From positions 1 through 7,910 of the forward strand of contig DTZQ01000046.1 of the NCBI GenBank assembly GCA_012961305.1: DNA of 7,910 nucleotides, in the 5' to 3' direction. Both the position numbers and the translations under genes were made by a program. This stretch comes from Armatimonadota bacterium. GTDB taxonomy: Bacteria > Armatimonadota > UBA10988 > DTZQ01. How positions within the stretch are numbered: the stretch's first letter is position 1; each line of letters begins with the position of its first letter. This document shows, in pieces, positions 1-6,208 of this stretch. The notes beneath the pieces are model-generated. The model made no database searches. It saw nothing but the letters and a program-made list of their open reading frames with translations, and was not told where the DNA came from.

Positions 1-1
1 C

Positions 2-253
2 TACACCGAACTGGGCTATGATAAATTGCCCATCTGCATGGCCAAGACCCATCTATCCCTGTCCCATGACCCCAACCGGAAGGGCGTGCCCAAGGACTAT
101 ACCTTGCCCATTCGGGACATTCGTGCCTCTGTGGGCGCGGGCTTCCTCTACCCCCTCTGTGGTGAAATGAGGACTATGCCCGGCTTGCCTTCTGTTCCTG
201 CTTTCATGAGGGTAGACCTCGACGAAACGGGCAAGGTGGTGGGATTGTTCTGA
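2..253 (+). CDS. fhs: Formate-tetrahydrofolate ligase, C-terminal part (5' end outside window)
   Basis: This is the last 83 codons of 10-formyl-THF synthetase, which uses ATP to join formate to THF, the first committed step of the methyl branch of the Wood-Ljungdahl pathway in the cytoplasm. The frame is open from base 2 to the TGA at 251-253, so the gene starts upstream of the window. Recognisable family features are the ICMAKTHLSLS segment (the family usually reads V/ICMAKTQYS), the conserved D-I-R-A-S-x-G-A-G-F stretch, the TMPGLPSVPA motif and the terminal D-E-x-G-x-V-x-G-L-F. The C-terminus ends at the normal family position with no truncation. A TTG codon at 26 could mimic a start, but it falls inside conserved sequence. 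The next gene follows after a 221-base gap, so a shared transcript is possible but not shown. Confidence 0.95.
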   Translation, partial: YTELGYDKLPICMAKTHLSLSHDPNRKGVPKDYTLPIRDIRASVGAGFLYPLCGEMRTMPGLPSVPAFMRVDLDETGKVVGLF

Positions 254-295
254 GGAACCTCGTAGGTACTTACCTGTCTTTCACCGCTGAGGTGT

Positions 296-418
296 AGCAA
301 TTAGGCAATTGGCGCTGATTAAAGTGACTGAGTGATTACCCCTTCATCCTGTCACTTAGCCACTTTTGTAACCTCATTTTCCAGCCCAGTTGTCCAATTT
401 CCCAGTTGCCTAATTGCT
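296..418. repeat. Nested inverted repeats of the AATTGG type between fhs and the hydrogenase genes
   Basis: The outer arms are AGCAATTAGGCAATTGG at 296-312 and CCAGTTGCCTAATTGCT at 402-418, complementary at 16 of 17 positions. Inside lies a second pair, AAAGTGACTGAGTGAT at 321-336 and GTCACTTAGCCACTTT at 351-366, complementary at 13 of 16 positions around a 14-base loop. The right side also holds two adjacent 16-base direct copies, CCCAGTTGTCCAATTT (385-400) and CCCAGTTGCCTAATTG (401-416), with 13 of 16 identical. The whole block could fold into one long interrupted stem. No open frame here looks like a gene. It may be a degenerate dispersed intergenic repeat; whether it acts as a terminator, processing site or nothing cannot be judged from the sequence, and no T-run follows either stem. 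Confidence 0.7.
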
Positions 419-426
419 CCGCTTTC

Positions 427-442
427 CCCTGCCTCGGCAGGG
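427..442 (+). promoter_or_regulatory. Compact GC-rich leader hairpin upstream of the hydrogenase small-subunit gene
   Basis: CCCTGCC (427-433) and GGCAGGG (436-442) are perfectly complementary with a two-base spacer, so the practical fold is a six-base-pair stem closed by a CTCG tetraloop. It ends 18 bases before the AGGAGG ribosome-binding site and is followed by TGATTATC, not a T-run, so it is not an intrinsic terminator. It probably sits in the 5' leader of the hydrogenase transcript and could stabilise the mRNA. No function is shown. Confidence 0.5.
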
Positions 443-460
443 TGATTATCTGAATAGTCC

Positions 461-466
461 AGGAGG
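461..466 (+). promoter_or_regulatory. Strong Shine-Dalgarno that sets the TTG start of the hydrogenase small subunit
   Basis: AGGAGG lies eight bases before the TTG at 475. The same frame is closed by a TGA at 451-453, just upstream. Together these fix the rare TTG start and leave no room for an N-terminal signal peptide. Confidence 0.8.
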
Positions 467-474
467 AGGGAACG

Positions 475-1386
475 TTGAAACCGAAAGAACAACCGGTGAT
501 TTGGTTCCAAACTGCTTCCTGCAGTGGTTGTTCGGTGTCGGTGCTGAACACCGTTAGCCCCTCTATCAAAAACGTCCTGGTGGACGAAGTTGTGCCAGGC
601 ACGCATGTGAACCTGCGGTTTCACCCGACGGTGATGGCGGGGCAGGGTGAGCCAGCCCTCGAAGTGTTGGAGGAAACAGCAGTCCACAAGAAGGGGAAGT
701 ATGTGCTGGTAGTGGAGGGAGCCATTCCCACCGGAGAAGAAGGGGCTTTCGGGTCGGTGGGGGAACGGGAAGAGACCCCTATCCCCATGACGGAGCAGGT
801 GGAAAACTTAGCCCGGGATGCTTTGGCGGTCGTGGCTTTGGGTTCCTGTGCCGCTTATGGAGGCATCCCCGCAGCCGCACCTAATCCCACGCGGGCGATG
901 GGGGTACAGGAGTTTCTGGCCGCAAGGGACTTGAAGACCCCAGTGATTAACGTCCCCGGTTGTCCGACCCACCCTGACTGGTTCGTGGGAACACTTTCCC
1001 ATCTGCTCCTGTTCGGCCCCTTCCAACCAGAGGAATTGGATGAAATTGGTCGGCCCAAGGCTTTCTATGGCAAACTAATCCACGACAATTGTCCCCGACG
1101 GGCCTATTTTGAAGTGGGCAAGTTCGCCAAGCACTTTGGAGAAGAAGGGTGCCTTTACGAATTGGGCTGTCGAGGGCCTATCACCTACGCGGACTGTCCT
1201 TTGCGTCATTGGAACGGCGGGGCGAACTGGTGTATTGACAGCGGAAGTCCTTGTATTGGCTGTGTGGAACCTGATTTCTTCGACCTCGTTCCGCTGTACG
1301 AGCGATTGGGTGAGGAATCCATACTCGTCCTGCGAAGGGATGCGGAAACGAGCAAACTGCGAGTGGGCCGATGGGAAGCAGAGTGA
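475..1386 (+). CDS. [NiFe] hydrogenase small subunit, uptake type, without Tat signal
   Basis: This 303-residue electron-transfer subunit carries the Fe-S relay that moves electrons to or from the Ni-Fe site of the large subunit. The proximal [4Fe-4S] ligands are C16 and C19 (CSGC), C125 (GSCAAYGG) and C163 (PGCPTHP). The distal cluster is H203, C206, C226 and C232. The medial cluster is C241, C253, C260 and C263. C253 occupies the position that is proline in many group 1 enzymes with a [3Fe-4S] cluster, so a medial [4Fe-4S] is expected. The sequence resembles group 1/2 uptake hydrogenases, not the short group 3 or 4 subunits. There is no twin-arginine leader and no C-terminal membrane helix, and the in-frame TGA at 451 rules out a longer N-terminus, so the protein is probably cytoplasmic. 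The large subunit follows after 72 bases. The exact subgroup is not resolved by eye. Confidence 0.93.
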   Translation: MKPKEQPVIWFQTASCSGCSVSVLNTVSPSIKNVLVDEVVPGTHVNLRFHPTVMAGQGEPALEVLEETAVHKKGKYVLVVEGAIPTGEEGAFGSVGEREETPIPMTEQVENLARDALAVVALGSCAAYGGIPAAAPNPTRAMGVQEFLAARDLKTPVINVPGCPTHPDWFVGTLSHLLLFGPFQPEELDEIGRPKAFYGKLIHDNCPRRAYFEVGKFAKHFGEEGCLYELGCRGPITYADCPLRHWNGGANWCIDSGSPCIGCVEPDFFDLVPLYERLGEESILVLRRDAETSKLRVGRWEAE

Positions 1387-1417
1387 GGGTACAAGGGATA
1401 CGGGGGAAACGCAGGAG

Positions 1418-1435
1418 AAAAGGCCCCGGGCTTTT
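1418..1435. repeat. Imperfect palindrome between the hydrogenase subunit genes
   Basis: AAAAGGCCCCGGGCTTTT is nearly self-complementary: AAAAG pairs with CTTTT, with a GC-rich centre that leaves only about five loop bases. It sits in the 72-base gap between the two subunit genes and ends 10 bases before the ribosome-binding site of the large subunit. It resembles a very short terminator or attenuator, but the T-run is only four bases and the stem is weak. It could adjust subunit stoichiometry, or it could be chance. Confidence 0.3.
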
Positions 1436-1458
1436 CAGGTGCGGGAAGGAGAGGTAAA

Positions 1459-3021
1459 ATGCCTATTAGGGTGAGCATTGACCCTTTGACCCGGATTGAG
1501 GGCCATCTTAAGATTGAGGCCGTGGTGGAAAACGGGGAGGTGAAAGAGGCGCACAGTTCAGGGACTCTCTTTCGAGGTTTCGAGATTATCCTGCAAGGGC
1601 GAGACCCCCGAGATGCCCAGCGGATTACCCAGCGGGTCTGTGGGGTCTGTCCGGCGGCCCATGCCACGGCTGCAGCGTTGAACTTAGACAGTGCTTTTGG
1701 CATTGCCGACCGCGTTCCCGACAATGGTCGCCTCATCCGTAATTTGATTTTGGGTTCCAACTACCTTCAATCTCACATCCTCCACTTTTACCACTTAGCG
1801 GCGTTGGATTTCGTAGATGTCACGGCGGTGGCTGATTATGAGGGAGATGACCCCAACCTCAACTCGCTCAAGCGGTTCCTGGCCCGGGGAGAACTGGGCC
1901 CCTTTGTGCCCCGTTATGAGGGGGACTACCGCCTTTCTCCGAAGGCCAACCGGGAGGCGGTAGCCCATTATGTCCAGGCCCTTGAGATGCGGCGTAAGGC
2001 CCATGAAATGCTGGCCATTTTCGGGGGTAAAATGCCCCATAACATGGGCATTATGCCCGGCGGGGTCACAGAGAACCCCACCGTAGATAAGATTACCGCT
2101 TTCCTGTGGCGGTTGAACGAACTGCACACTTTCATTGACCAAGTGTACATCCCGGACATTTTAGCCCTGGCTCAAGCCTACCCTGACTATTGGGAAATAG
2201 GAGCCGGCTGTGGCAACTTGCTTTCCTATGGGGTGTTCGATTTGGAGGGGAAGGAGCCGGATTTGACCAAGCGCCAGCGCTTTTATCAGCAGGGGACAGT
2301 TTCCCGCCATTTGCAGCCGGGAGACTTAGTACCTGACCAAATCACCGAATATGTCAGACATTCCTGGTTCTCCGAGGAAACCAGTGGGCAACATCCATCG
2401 CAAAGCGAGACCCTTCCCCGGCCGGGAAAGCCGGAGGGGTATTCGTGGATTAAGGCCCCTCGCTACAACGGTCAAGTTTACGAGGTGGGACCTTTAGCCC
2501 GCATACTGGTCAGTTACGCCAAGGGGAATGAACGGGTGAAGGAATTGGTAGATGGGGTGCTAAGTGCGGTGGGTGCCACTCCCCAAGCCCTTTTCTCTGT
2601 CTTGGGTCGTCATGCGGCCCGGGCTTTAGACTGCAAACTGGTAGCCGAAGCGATGGCCGAATGGGTATTGGCTTTGAAGCCCGGTGAACCGGTATGTGCT
2701 GACTATGAGGTTCCTGAAGAGGCCCAGGGAATGGGTCTGGTAGAGGCTCCCCGGGGAGCCCTCGGGCATTGGATGGAAATCCGGGAAGGAAAAATTGCCT
2801 ACTACCAACTGGTGGTGTCTACGAGTTGGAATGCTTCACCGCAGGATGACCAGGGGCAACCGGGACCCATTGAGCAGGCTATCATCGGCACAAAGGTACG
2901 AGACGAGGCCAACCCCTTTGAAATCGTGCGCATCGTGCGTTCCTTCGACCCGTGCCTGGCTTGTGCTGTGCACGTAATGACCCCCCAAGGGAATACCTTG
3001 GGGAAATATCGCGTGGCCTGA
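1459..3021 (+). CDS. [NiFe] hydrogenase large (catalytic) subunit
   Basis: This 520-residue protein binds the Ni-Fe(CN)2CO centre and catalyses reversible H2 oxidation. The N-terminal L1 region has D-P-x-T-R-I-E-G-H (E14 is the usual proton-transfer glutamate), then RVCGVCP with ligands C61 and C64. The C-terminal L2 motif is DPCLACAVH with ligands C499 and C502. A 15-residue tail follows H505, which is the normal cleavage point for the maturation protease, so the gene encodes the standard precursor. The length lies between the usual group 1 (about 550-600) and group 3 (about 420-490) sizes, and the L1/L2 spelling fits the group 1/2 uptake class. The ATG at 1459 has AAGGAGAGG at 1446-1454. 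The protease gene starts one base after the stop. No cytochrome b or HypA-F accessory gene is present in the window, so those must lie elsewhere if present. Confidence 0.95.
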   Translation: MPIRVSIDPLTRIEGHLKIEAVVENGEVKEAHSSGTLFRGFEIILQGRDPRDAQRITQRVCGVCPAAHATAAALNLDSAFGIADRVPDNGRLIRNLILGSNYLQSHILHFYHLAALDFVDVTAVADYEGDDPNLNSLKRFLARGELGPFVPRYEGDYRLSPKANREAVAHYVQALEMRRKAHEMLAIFGGKMPHNMGIMPGGVTENPTVDKITAFLWRLNELHTFIDQVYIPDILALAQAYPDYWEIGAGCGNLLSYGVFDLEGKEPDLTKRQRFYQQGTVSRHLQPGDLVPDQITEYVRHSWFSEETSGQHPSQSETLPRPGKPEGYSWIKAPRYNGQVYEVGPLARILVSYAKGNERVKELVDGVLSAVGATPQALFSVLGRHAARALDCKLVAEAMAEWVLALKPGEPVCADYEVPEEAQGMGLVEAPRGALGHWMEIREGKIAYYQLVVSTSWNASPQDDQGQPGPIEQAIIGTKVRDEANPFEIVRIVRSFDPCLACAVHVMTPQGNTLGKYRVA

Positions 3022-3022
3022 A

Positions 3023-3505
3023 ATGGAAAGTCAACGGGTGGTAGTCTTGGGGGTAGGGAATTTGCTCCTGCGGGATGAGGGTATAGGGGTTCATCTTGCA
3101 CGGGCCCTACAGGCAGAGCCGTTGCCCAAAGGAGTGGAAGTAATAGATGGCGGTACAGCAGCCTGGGAGGCCTTGGATTTCGTAAGGGCAACCGACTGGC
3201 TTATTATTTTGGACGCGGTGCGAGGTGGAGGGGCGCCGGGTACGGTTTACCGTTTCCGACCGGAGGATGTCCTCCTCCGGGAACCACCGATGTTTTCGCT
3301 ACATCAATTGGATTTGTGGCAGGCCTTGCAAATGGCGGAATTGTTGGGACGGCGTCCGCGAGAAGTGCGCATTCTGGGGATAGAGCCGAAGGAGATAGGG
3401 TGGGGATTGGACCTTTCAGAGGAGTTGCAACGACGCTGGCCGCTTATTTTGGAGAGGGTGCGGGAAGAGATTGAACAGGCCCAGGCCGACCTATCTGAGA
3501 TTTGA
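3023..3505 (+). CDS. Hydrogenase maturation endopeptidase (HyaD/HybD/HycI family)
   Basis: This 160-residue protease removes the C-terminal tail of the large-subunit precursor after nickel insertion. It begins with the family glycine motif V-L-G-V-G-N-x-L-L-x-D-E-G-I-G. The three nickel-sensing residues of the family are all visible: E19, D64 (I-I-L-D-A-V) and H94 (S-L-H-Q-L-D). These sit almost exactly where E. coli HybD has E16, D62 and H93. The start ATG follows the large-subunit TGA by one base and has no good Shine-Dalgarno of its own, so translation is probably coupled to the large subunit, and that gene is its likely substrate. The C-terminal end is acidic and slightly variable; its stop codon lies inside a perfect palindrome. 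Confidence 0.93.
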   Translation: MESQRVVVLGVGNLLLRDEGIGVHLARALQAEPLPKGVEVIDGGTAAWEALDFVRATDWLIILDAVRGGGAPGTVYRFRPEDVLLREPPMFSLHQLDLWQALQMAELLGRRPREVRILGIEPKEIGWGLDLSEELQRRWPLILERVREEIEQAQADLSEI

Positions 3506-3512
3506 AATCTCA
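3496..3512. repeat. Perfect palindrome spanning the protease stop codon
   Basis: TGAGATTTGAAATCTCA is an eight-base-pair inverted repeat around a single central G, and it contains the TGA stop (3503-3505). It is followed by AGTTGGGCATTGGC, which resembles the AATTGG-type repeats in the other gaps of the window. It could be a weak mRNA hairpin or an operator half-site pair. There is no T-run, so it is not a terminator. Confidence 0.5.
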
Positions 3513-3546
3513 AAGTTGGGCATTGGCTTGGTAAAGGAGAGGCTGC

Positions 3547-4227
3547 ATGATTGTCTCCAAGCGCAAACCCATAGAGCAAATTCTGCATGCCCTGCGAGAA
3601 GACCAAAAAGTGTTTTTGGTGGGTTGTGCGGGGTGTGCAGAGGCAGTTGGGGCGGGCGGAGAGGTCCAGACGGGGGAACTTAAGCAAGAATTGGAACAGG
3701 CCGGCAAAGTGGTTACCGGCTGGGTGGTGATTGATTTCCTGTGCAACAAGACCTTGGTCGGGAGGCGGTTGGCTCGCTATTTGGAACCGTTAGAGGAGGC
3801 CAGTGCCTTGGTGGTTCTCTCCTGTGGGGTGGGGGTACAAGCGGTTTCGGCGGTGGTAGAGCAACCTACCTATCCGGCCAACGACAGCATCTCCCTGGGA
3901 GGACTGTCGGGGGTTTGGCGCTCCGATGAACGATGTGCAACTTGTGGGAATTGTGTGCTGGAATACACCGGCGGCATTTGCCCGGTAACCATGTGTGCCA
4001 AGGGGCTACTGAACGGTCCCTGTGGTGGTTCTCAGAATGGAGAATGCGAGGTGGAACCCGGTCGGCCCTGTGGCTGGATGCTAATTTACGAGCGGCTAAA
4101 GCAGTTGAATCGGGTGGAGCGCCTTAAGGAGTTCGTCCCTCCTCGGGATTACAGCAAAATGCTTCCCCATCGGGAGGTAAGAGAGAGTCGTTTCTGGGCC
4201 CTGGAGCGGGAGGGAGGAGACCTCTAA
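3547..4227 (+). CDS. metV: Methylene-THF reductase zinc/cysteine-rich subunit MetV
   Basis: This 226-residue protein matches MetV (MTHFR C-terminal domain family), the partner of MetF in the methylene-THF reductase of acetogens. The N-terminal half has a Rossmann-like pattern with VGCAGCAE (C27, C30), D-F-L-C-N (C66) and L-S-C-G-V-G (C93). The C-terminal half is a cysteine cluster: C130, C133 and C136 in E-R-C-A-T-C-G-N-C, then C145, C150, C159 (NGPCGG), C167 and C175. The GPCGGxxNGxCE pattern is typical of the family. In Moorella and related acetogens MetV structurally supports MetF and connects it to electron-input proteins; that role is inferred here. AAAGGAG at 3533-3539 gives a good ribosome-binding site seven bases before the ATG. 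metF starts 21 bases downstream. Confidence 0.93.
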   Translation: MIVSKRKPIEQILHALREDQKVFLVGCAGCAEAVGAGGEVQTGELKQELEQAGKVVTGWVVIDFLCNKTLVGRRLARYLEPLEEASALVVLSCGVGVQAVSAVVEQPTYPANDSISLGGLSGVWRSDERCATCGNCVLEYTGGICPVTMCAKGLLNGPCGGSQNGECEVEPGRPCGWMLIYERLKQLNRVERLKEFVPPRDYSKMLPHREVRESRFWALEREGGDL

Positions 4228-4248
4228 CGGCGATAAGGAGGCAGGGGT

Positions 4249-5121
4249 ATGCACCTTTCGGAACTGTTTGCGGCAGGCAAATTTGTGGTAACCTCGGAAA
4301 TAGGTCCCCCCAAGGGGACGGACATTCATCCCCTTCTGGAAGAGGTGGAAATCCTGCGGGGGAAAGTGGATGCTATCAATGTGACAGACATCCAAAGTTC
4401 GGTCATGCGGGTAGGGTCCCTGGCGGTTTGTCACTTGCTCAAGGACCGGGGTTTGGAGCCGGTCTTGCAGATGACCTGTCGAGACCGAAATCGGCTGGCC
4501 TTGCAATCGGACTTGCTCAGCGCGGCCGTCTTAGGCCTAGAAAACGTTCTTTGCTTAACGGGCGACCATCCGGCCTTAGGCGACCATCCAGAGGCCAAAC
4601 CCGTCTTTGACCTGGATTCTGTATCCCTCCTGTGGGCGGCTAAGCAATTGCAGGAAGGGCGGGACCTGGCAGGCGGCGAGTTGCAGGGAACCCCTAAATT
4701 CTGTTTGGGCGCCGTGGTAACGCCGGGAGCCGACCCCTTGGAACCTCAACTTATTAAAATGGAGAAGAAAATCGAAGCCGGTGCCCAGTTCTTCCAAACC
4801 CAAGCAGTCTATGAACCACAGGTGTTCGAGAAATTCATGAAGATAGCCTCCCAGTTCGGGGTGCCCGTGATGGTGGGCATTGTTTTACTCAAATCGGCTG
4901 GTATGGCGCGGTTCATGAACCGGAATGTGGCTGGGGTGCACGTGCCCGACGAATTGATTGAGGAAATGGCCTCTGTCCCCAGGGAGCAACGGCCTCAGAG
5001 GAGCATTGAAATCGCGGCCCGGCTCATTCGCGAAATGAAGGATATGTGTCAAGGCGTTCACCTGATGCCTTTAGGCTGGGAGCGGTATGTGCCGGCCATC
5101 TTGGAAGCGGCTGGCCTTTGA
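4249..5121 (+). CDS. metF: Methylenetetrahydrofolate reductase catalytic subunit MetF
   Basis: This 290-residue flavoprotein reduces 5,10-methylene-THF to 5-methyl-THF, the last folate step before methyl transfer to the corrinoid protein. The beta/alpha-barrel motifs are visible: T-S-E-I-G-P-P-K-G with the catalytic glutamate E17, N-V-T-D at 44-47, the Q-M-T-C-R-D-R-N segment at 74-81, L-T-G-D at 103-106, and F-F-Q-T-Q at 181-185 lining the folate/flavin site. The family ending G-V-H-L-M-P-L-G-W is at 269-277. There is no C-terminal regulatory domain, as expected for a bacterial MetF. The start ATG follows AAGGAGG (4235-4241) by seven bases. Pairing with metV indicates a type that does not rely on NADH alone; the physiological electron donor is not encoded by an obvious diaphorase here, and the nearest redox partner is the hydrogenase upstream. 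Confidence 0.95.
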   Translation: MHLSELFAAGKFVVTSEIGPPKGTDIHPLLEEVEILRGKVDAINVTDIQSSVMRVGSLAVCHLLKDRGLEPVLQMTCRDRNRLALQSDLLSAAVLGLENVLCLTGDHPALGDHPEAKPVFDLDSVSLLWAAKQLQEGRDLAGGELQGTPKFCLGAVVTPGADPLEPQLIKMEKKIEAGAQFFQTQAVYEPQVFEKFMKIASQFGVPVMVGIVLLKSAGMARFMNRNVAGVHVPDELIEEMASVPREQRPQRSIEIAARLIREMKDMCQGVHLMPLGWERYVPAILEAAGL

Positions 5122-5147
5122 GGGAAGTAACTGCCCCCTTCTATAGT

Positions 5148-5242
5148 TGCGCCGCGGAGGCGCAGATAACGTTGGGAAAACTTGGGCAATTGGGCCATTC
5201 CCAGGTTTCCGAGTTGCCCCGTTGTTCCACTCCTCGGGGGCA
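5148..5242. repeat. Three successive hairpins in the metF-folD gap
   Basis: The 171-base gap has no gene-like frame. It holds three stems in a row. First, TGCGCC (5148-5153) and GGCGCA (5159-5164) around a five-base loop. Second, GGAAAACTTGGG (5175-5186) and CCCAGGTTTCC (5200-5210), eleven pairs with one bulged A and one G-T pair, enclosing CAATTGGGCCATT, which resembles the repeats at 296-418. Third, TGCCCC (5215-5220) and GGGGCA (5237-5242) with a sixteen-base loop. No stem is followed by a T-run, so none reads as an intrinsic terminator. They may be transcript-processing or stability elements, or remnants of dispersed repeats. Confidence 0.55.
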
Positions 5243-5292
5243 GAGAGGTGAACAACTACCTGAACATTGGGCGAAGGGAAGGAGGTTAAGCA

Positions 5293-6183
5293 ATGGCAGC
5301 CAAGATTCTGGACGGGAAGCAAGTGGCCGCAGAGATGCGGGCCGAAATGAAGGTAGAGGTGGAACGGCTTAAGGCTGAGCACAATCTTACGCCGGGTTTG
5401 GCGGTGGTACTCGTGGGGGAGGATCCGGCTTCTATATCCTACGTACGGGGCAAGCGGAAAGCCTGCGACGAAATTGGCATTTACTCGCGGGAGCATCATT
5501 TGCCAGAGGATTATGAGGAGGACAAACTCATTTCCCTCCTTGAGGAATTAAACCAAGACCCCGACATTCACGGCATTTTGGTGCAACTGCCGCTGCCTAA
5601 GCACATTGATGAGGAGAAAGTGCTGCTGGCCATTGACCCGACGAAGGATGTAGACGGATTTCACCCCATGAATGTAGGGCGGATGGTTATCGGGAAGCCC
5701 ACTTTTCTGCCCTGTACCCCTCACGGTGTTCAGCAATTGCTCCTGCGCAGCGGGATTGAAATTGAAGGTAAGCATGTGGTTATCGTGGGCCGCAGCAACA
5801 TCGTGGGCAAACCTTTAGCCAACATCCTGCTGCAGAAAAAGCCCGGGGCCAATGCCACGGTGACCATTTGTCACACCGGCACGAAGGACCTGGCCCATCA
5901 CACTCGGCAAGCGGACATCCTCGTGGTCGCTGCTGGGCGTCCCAATACAGTCACCGCGGACATGGTTTCCGAAGGGGTGGTGGTGGTAGATGTGGGGGTG
6001 AACCGGGTAGAAGACCCTACCAAGAAGAGCGGCTACCGTCTGGTGGGCGATGTAGACTTTGAAGCGGTGAAAGAGAAAGCCTCAGCCATCTCCCCGGTGC
6101 CGGGGGGAGTTGGGCCTATGACCATTACTTTACTGCTGTACAATACCATCCAAGCGGCTAAGATGCAACGGGGTCTGGCCTGA
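5293..6183 (+). CDS. folD: Bifunctional methylene-THF dehydrogenase / methenyl-THF cyclohydrolase
   Basis: This 296-residue enzyme interconverts 10-formyl-, 5,10-methenyl- and 5,10-methylene-THF, using NAD(P). In the reductive direction it links Fhs to MetF. The catalytic residues of the family are present: Y50 and K54 in S-Y-V-R-G-K-R-K, Q98 in V-Q-L-P-L-P, and D121 in K-D-V-D-G-F. The Rossmann dinucleotide site is G-R-S-N-I-V-G-K-P at 166-174, and the conserved P-G-G-V-G-P-M-T is near the C-terminus. Length is normal for the family. Both activities appear intact, so no separate fchA gene is needed, and none is in the window. AAGGAGGT at 5279-5286, six bases before the ATG, is a near-perfect Shine-Dalgarno. 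Cofactor choice (NADH or NADPH) cannot be judged by eye. Confidence 0.97.
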   Translation: MAAKILDGKQVAAEMRAEMKVEVERLKAEHNLTPGLAVVLVGEDPASISYVRGKRKACDEIGIYSREHHLPEDYEEDKLISLLEELNQDPDIHGILVQLPLPKHIDEEKVLLAIDPTKDVDGFHPMNVGRMVIGKPTFLPCTPHGVQQLLLRSGIEIEGKHVVIVGRSNIVGKPLANILLQKKPGANATVTICHTGTKDLAHHTRQADILVVAAGRPNTVTADMVSEGVVVVDVGVNRVEDPTKKSGYRLVGDVDFEAVKEKASAISPVPGGVGPMTITLLLYNTIQAAKMQRGLA

Positions 6184-6208
6184 GCAAACCGCCAATAATG
6201 TGGGAACT

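Noticed and set aside
26..253. Stand-alone 75-residue gene starting at TTG 26
   Set aside because: The frame is open to the window edge and the codons before 26 continue the Fhs sequence, so it is the 3' end of a longer gene.
254..295. Intrinsic terminator after fhs
   Set aside because: Only short stems (AGGTA/TACCT and CACC/GGTG) are present and no T-run follows.
336..687. Minus-strand frames with repeated Q-L-G-N-W residues
   Set aside because: The repeated peptide comes from the AATTGG-type DNA repeats and the rest is antisense to the hydrogenase gene; there is no family match.
1206..1760. Minus-strand open frame of 184 codons
   Set aside because: It overlaps the two hydrogenase genes, which carry full conserved motifs. 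The reverse frame is low in recognisable features and is a coding shadow.
5122..5292. Tetrahydrofolate riboswitch upstream of folD
   Set aside because: The position is attractive, but I could not match the hairpins to the conserved three-way junction and pseudoknot sequences of the THF riboswitch. A covariance-model search would settle it.
5046..5372. Plus-strand 108-codon frame across the metF-folD gap
   Set aside because: It starts inside metF and ends inside folD, in different frames from both, and its only free part is hairpin DNA.
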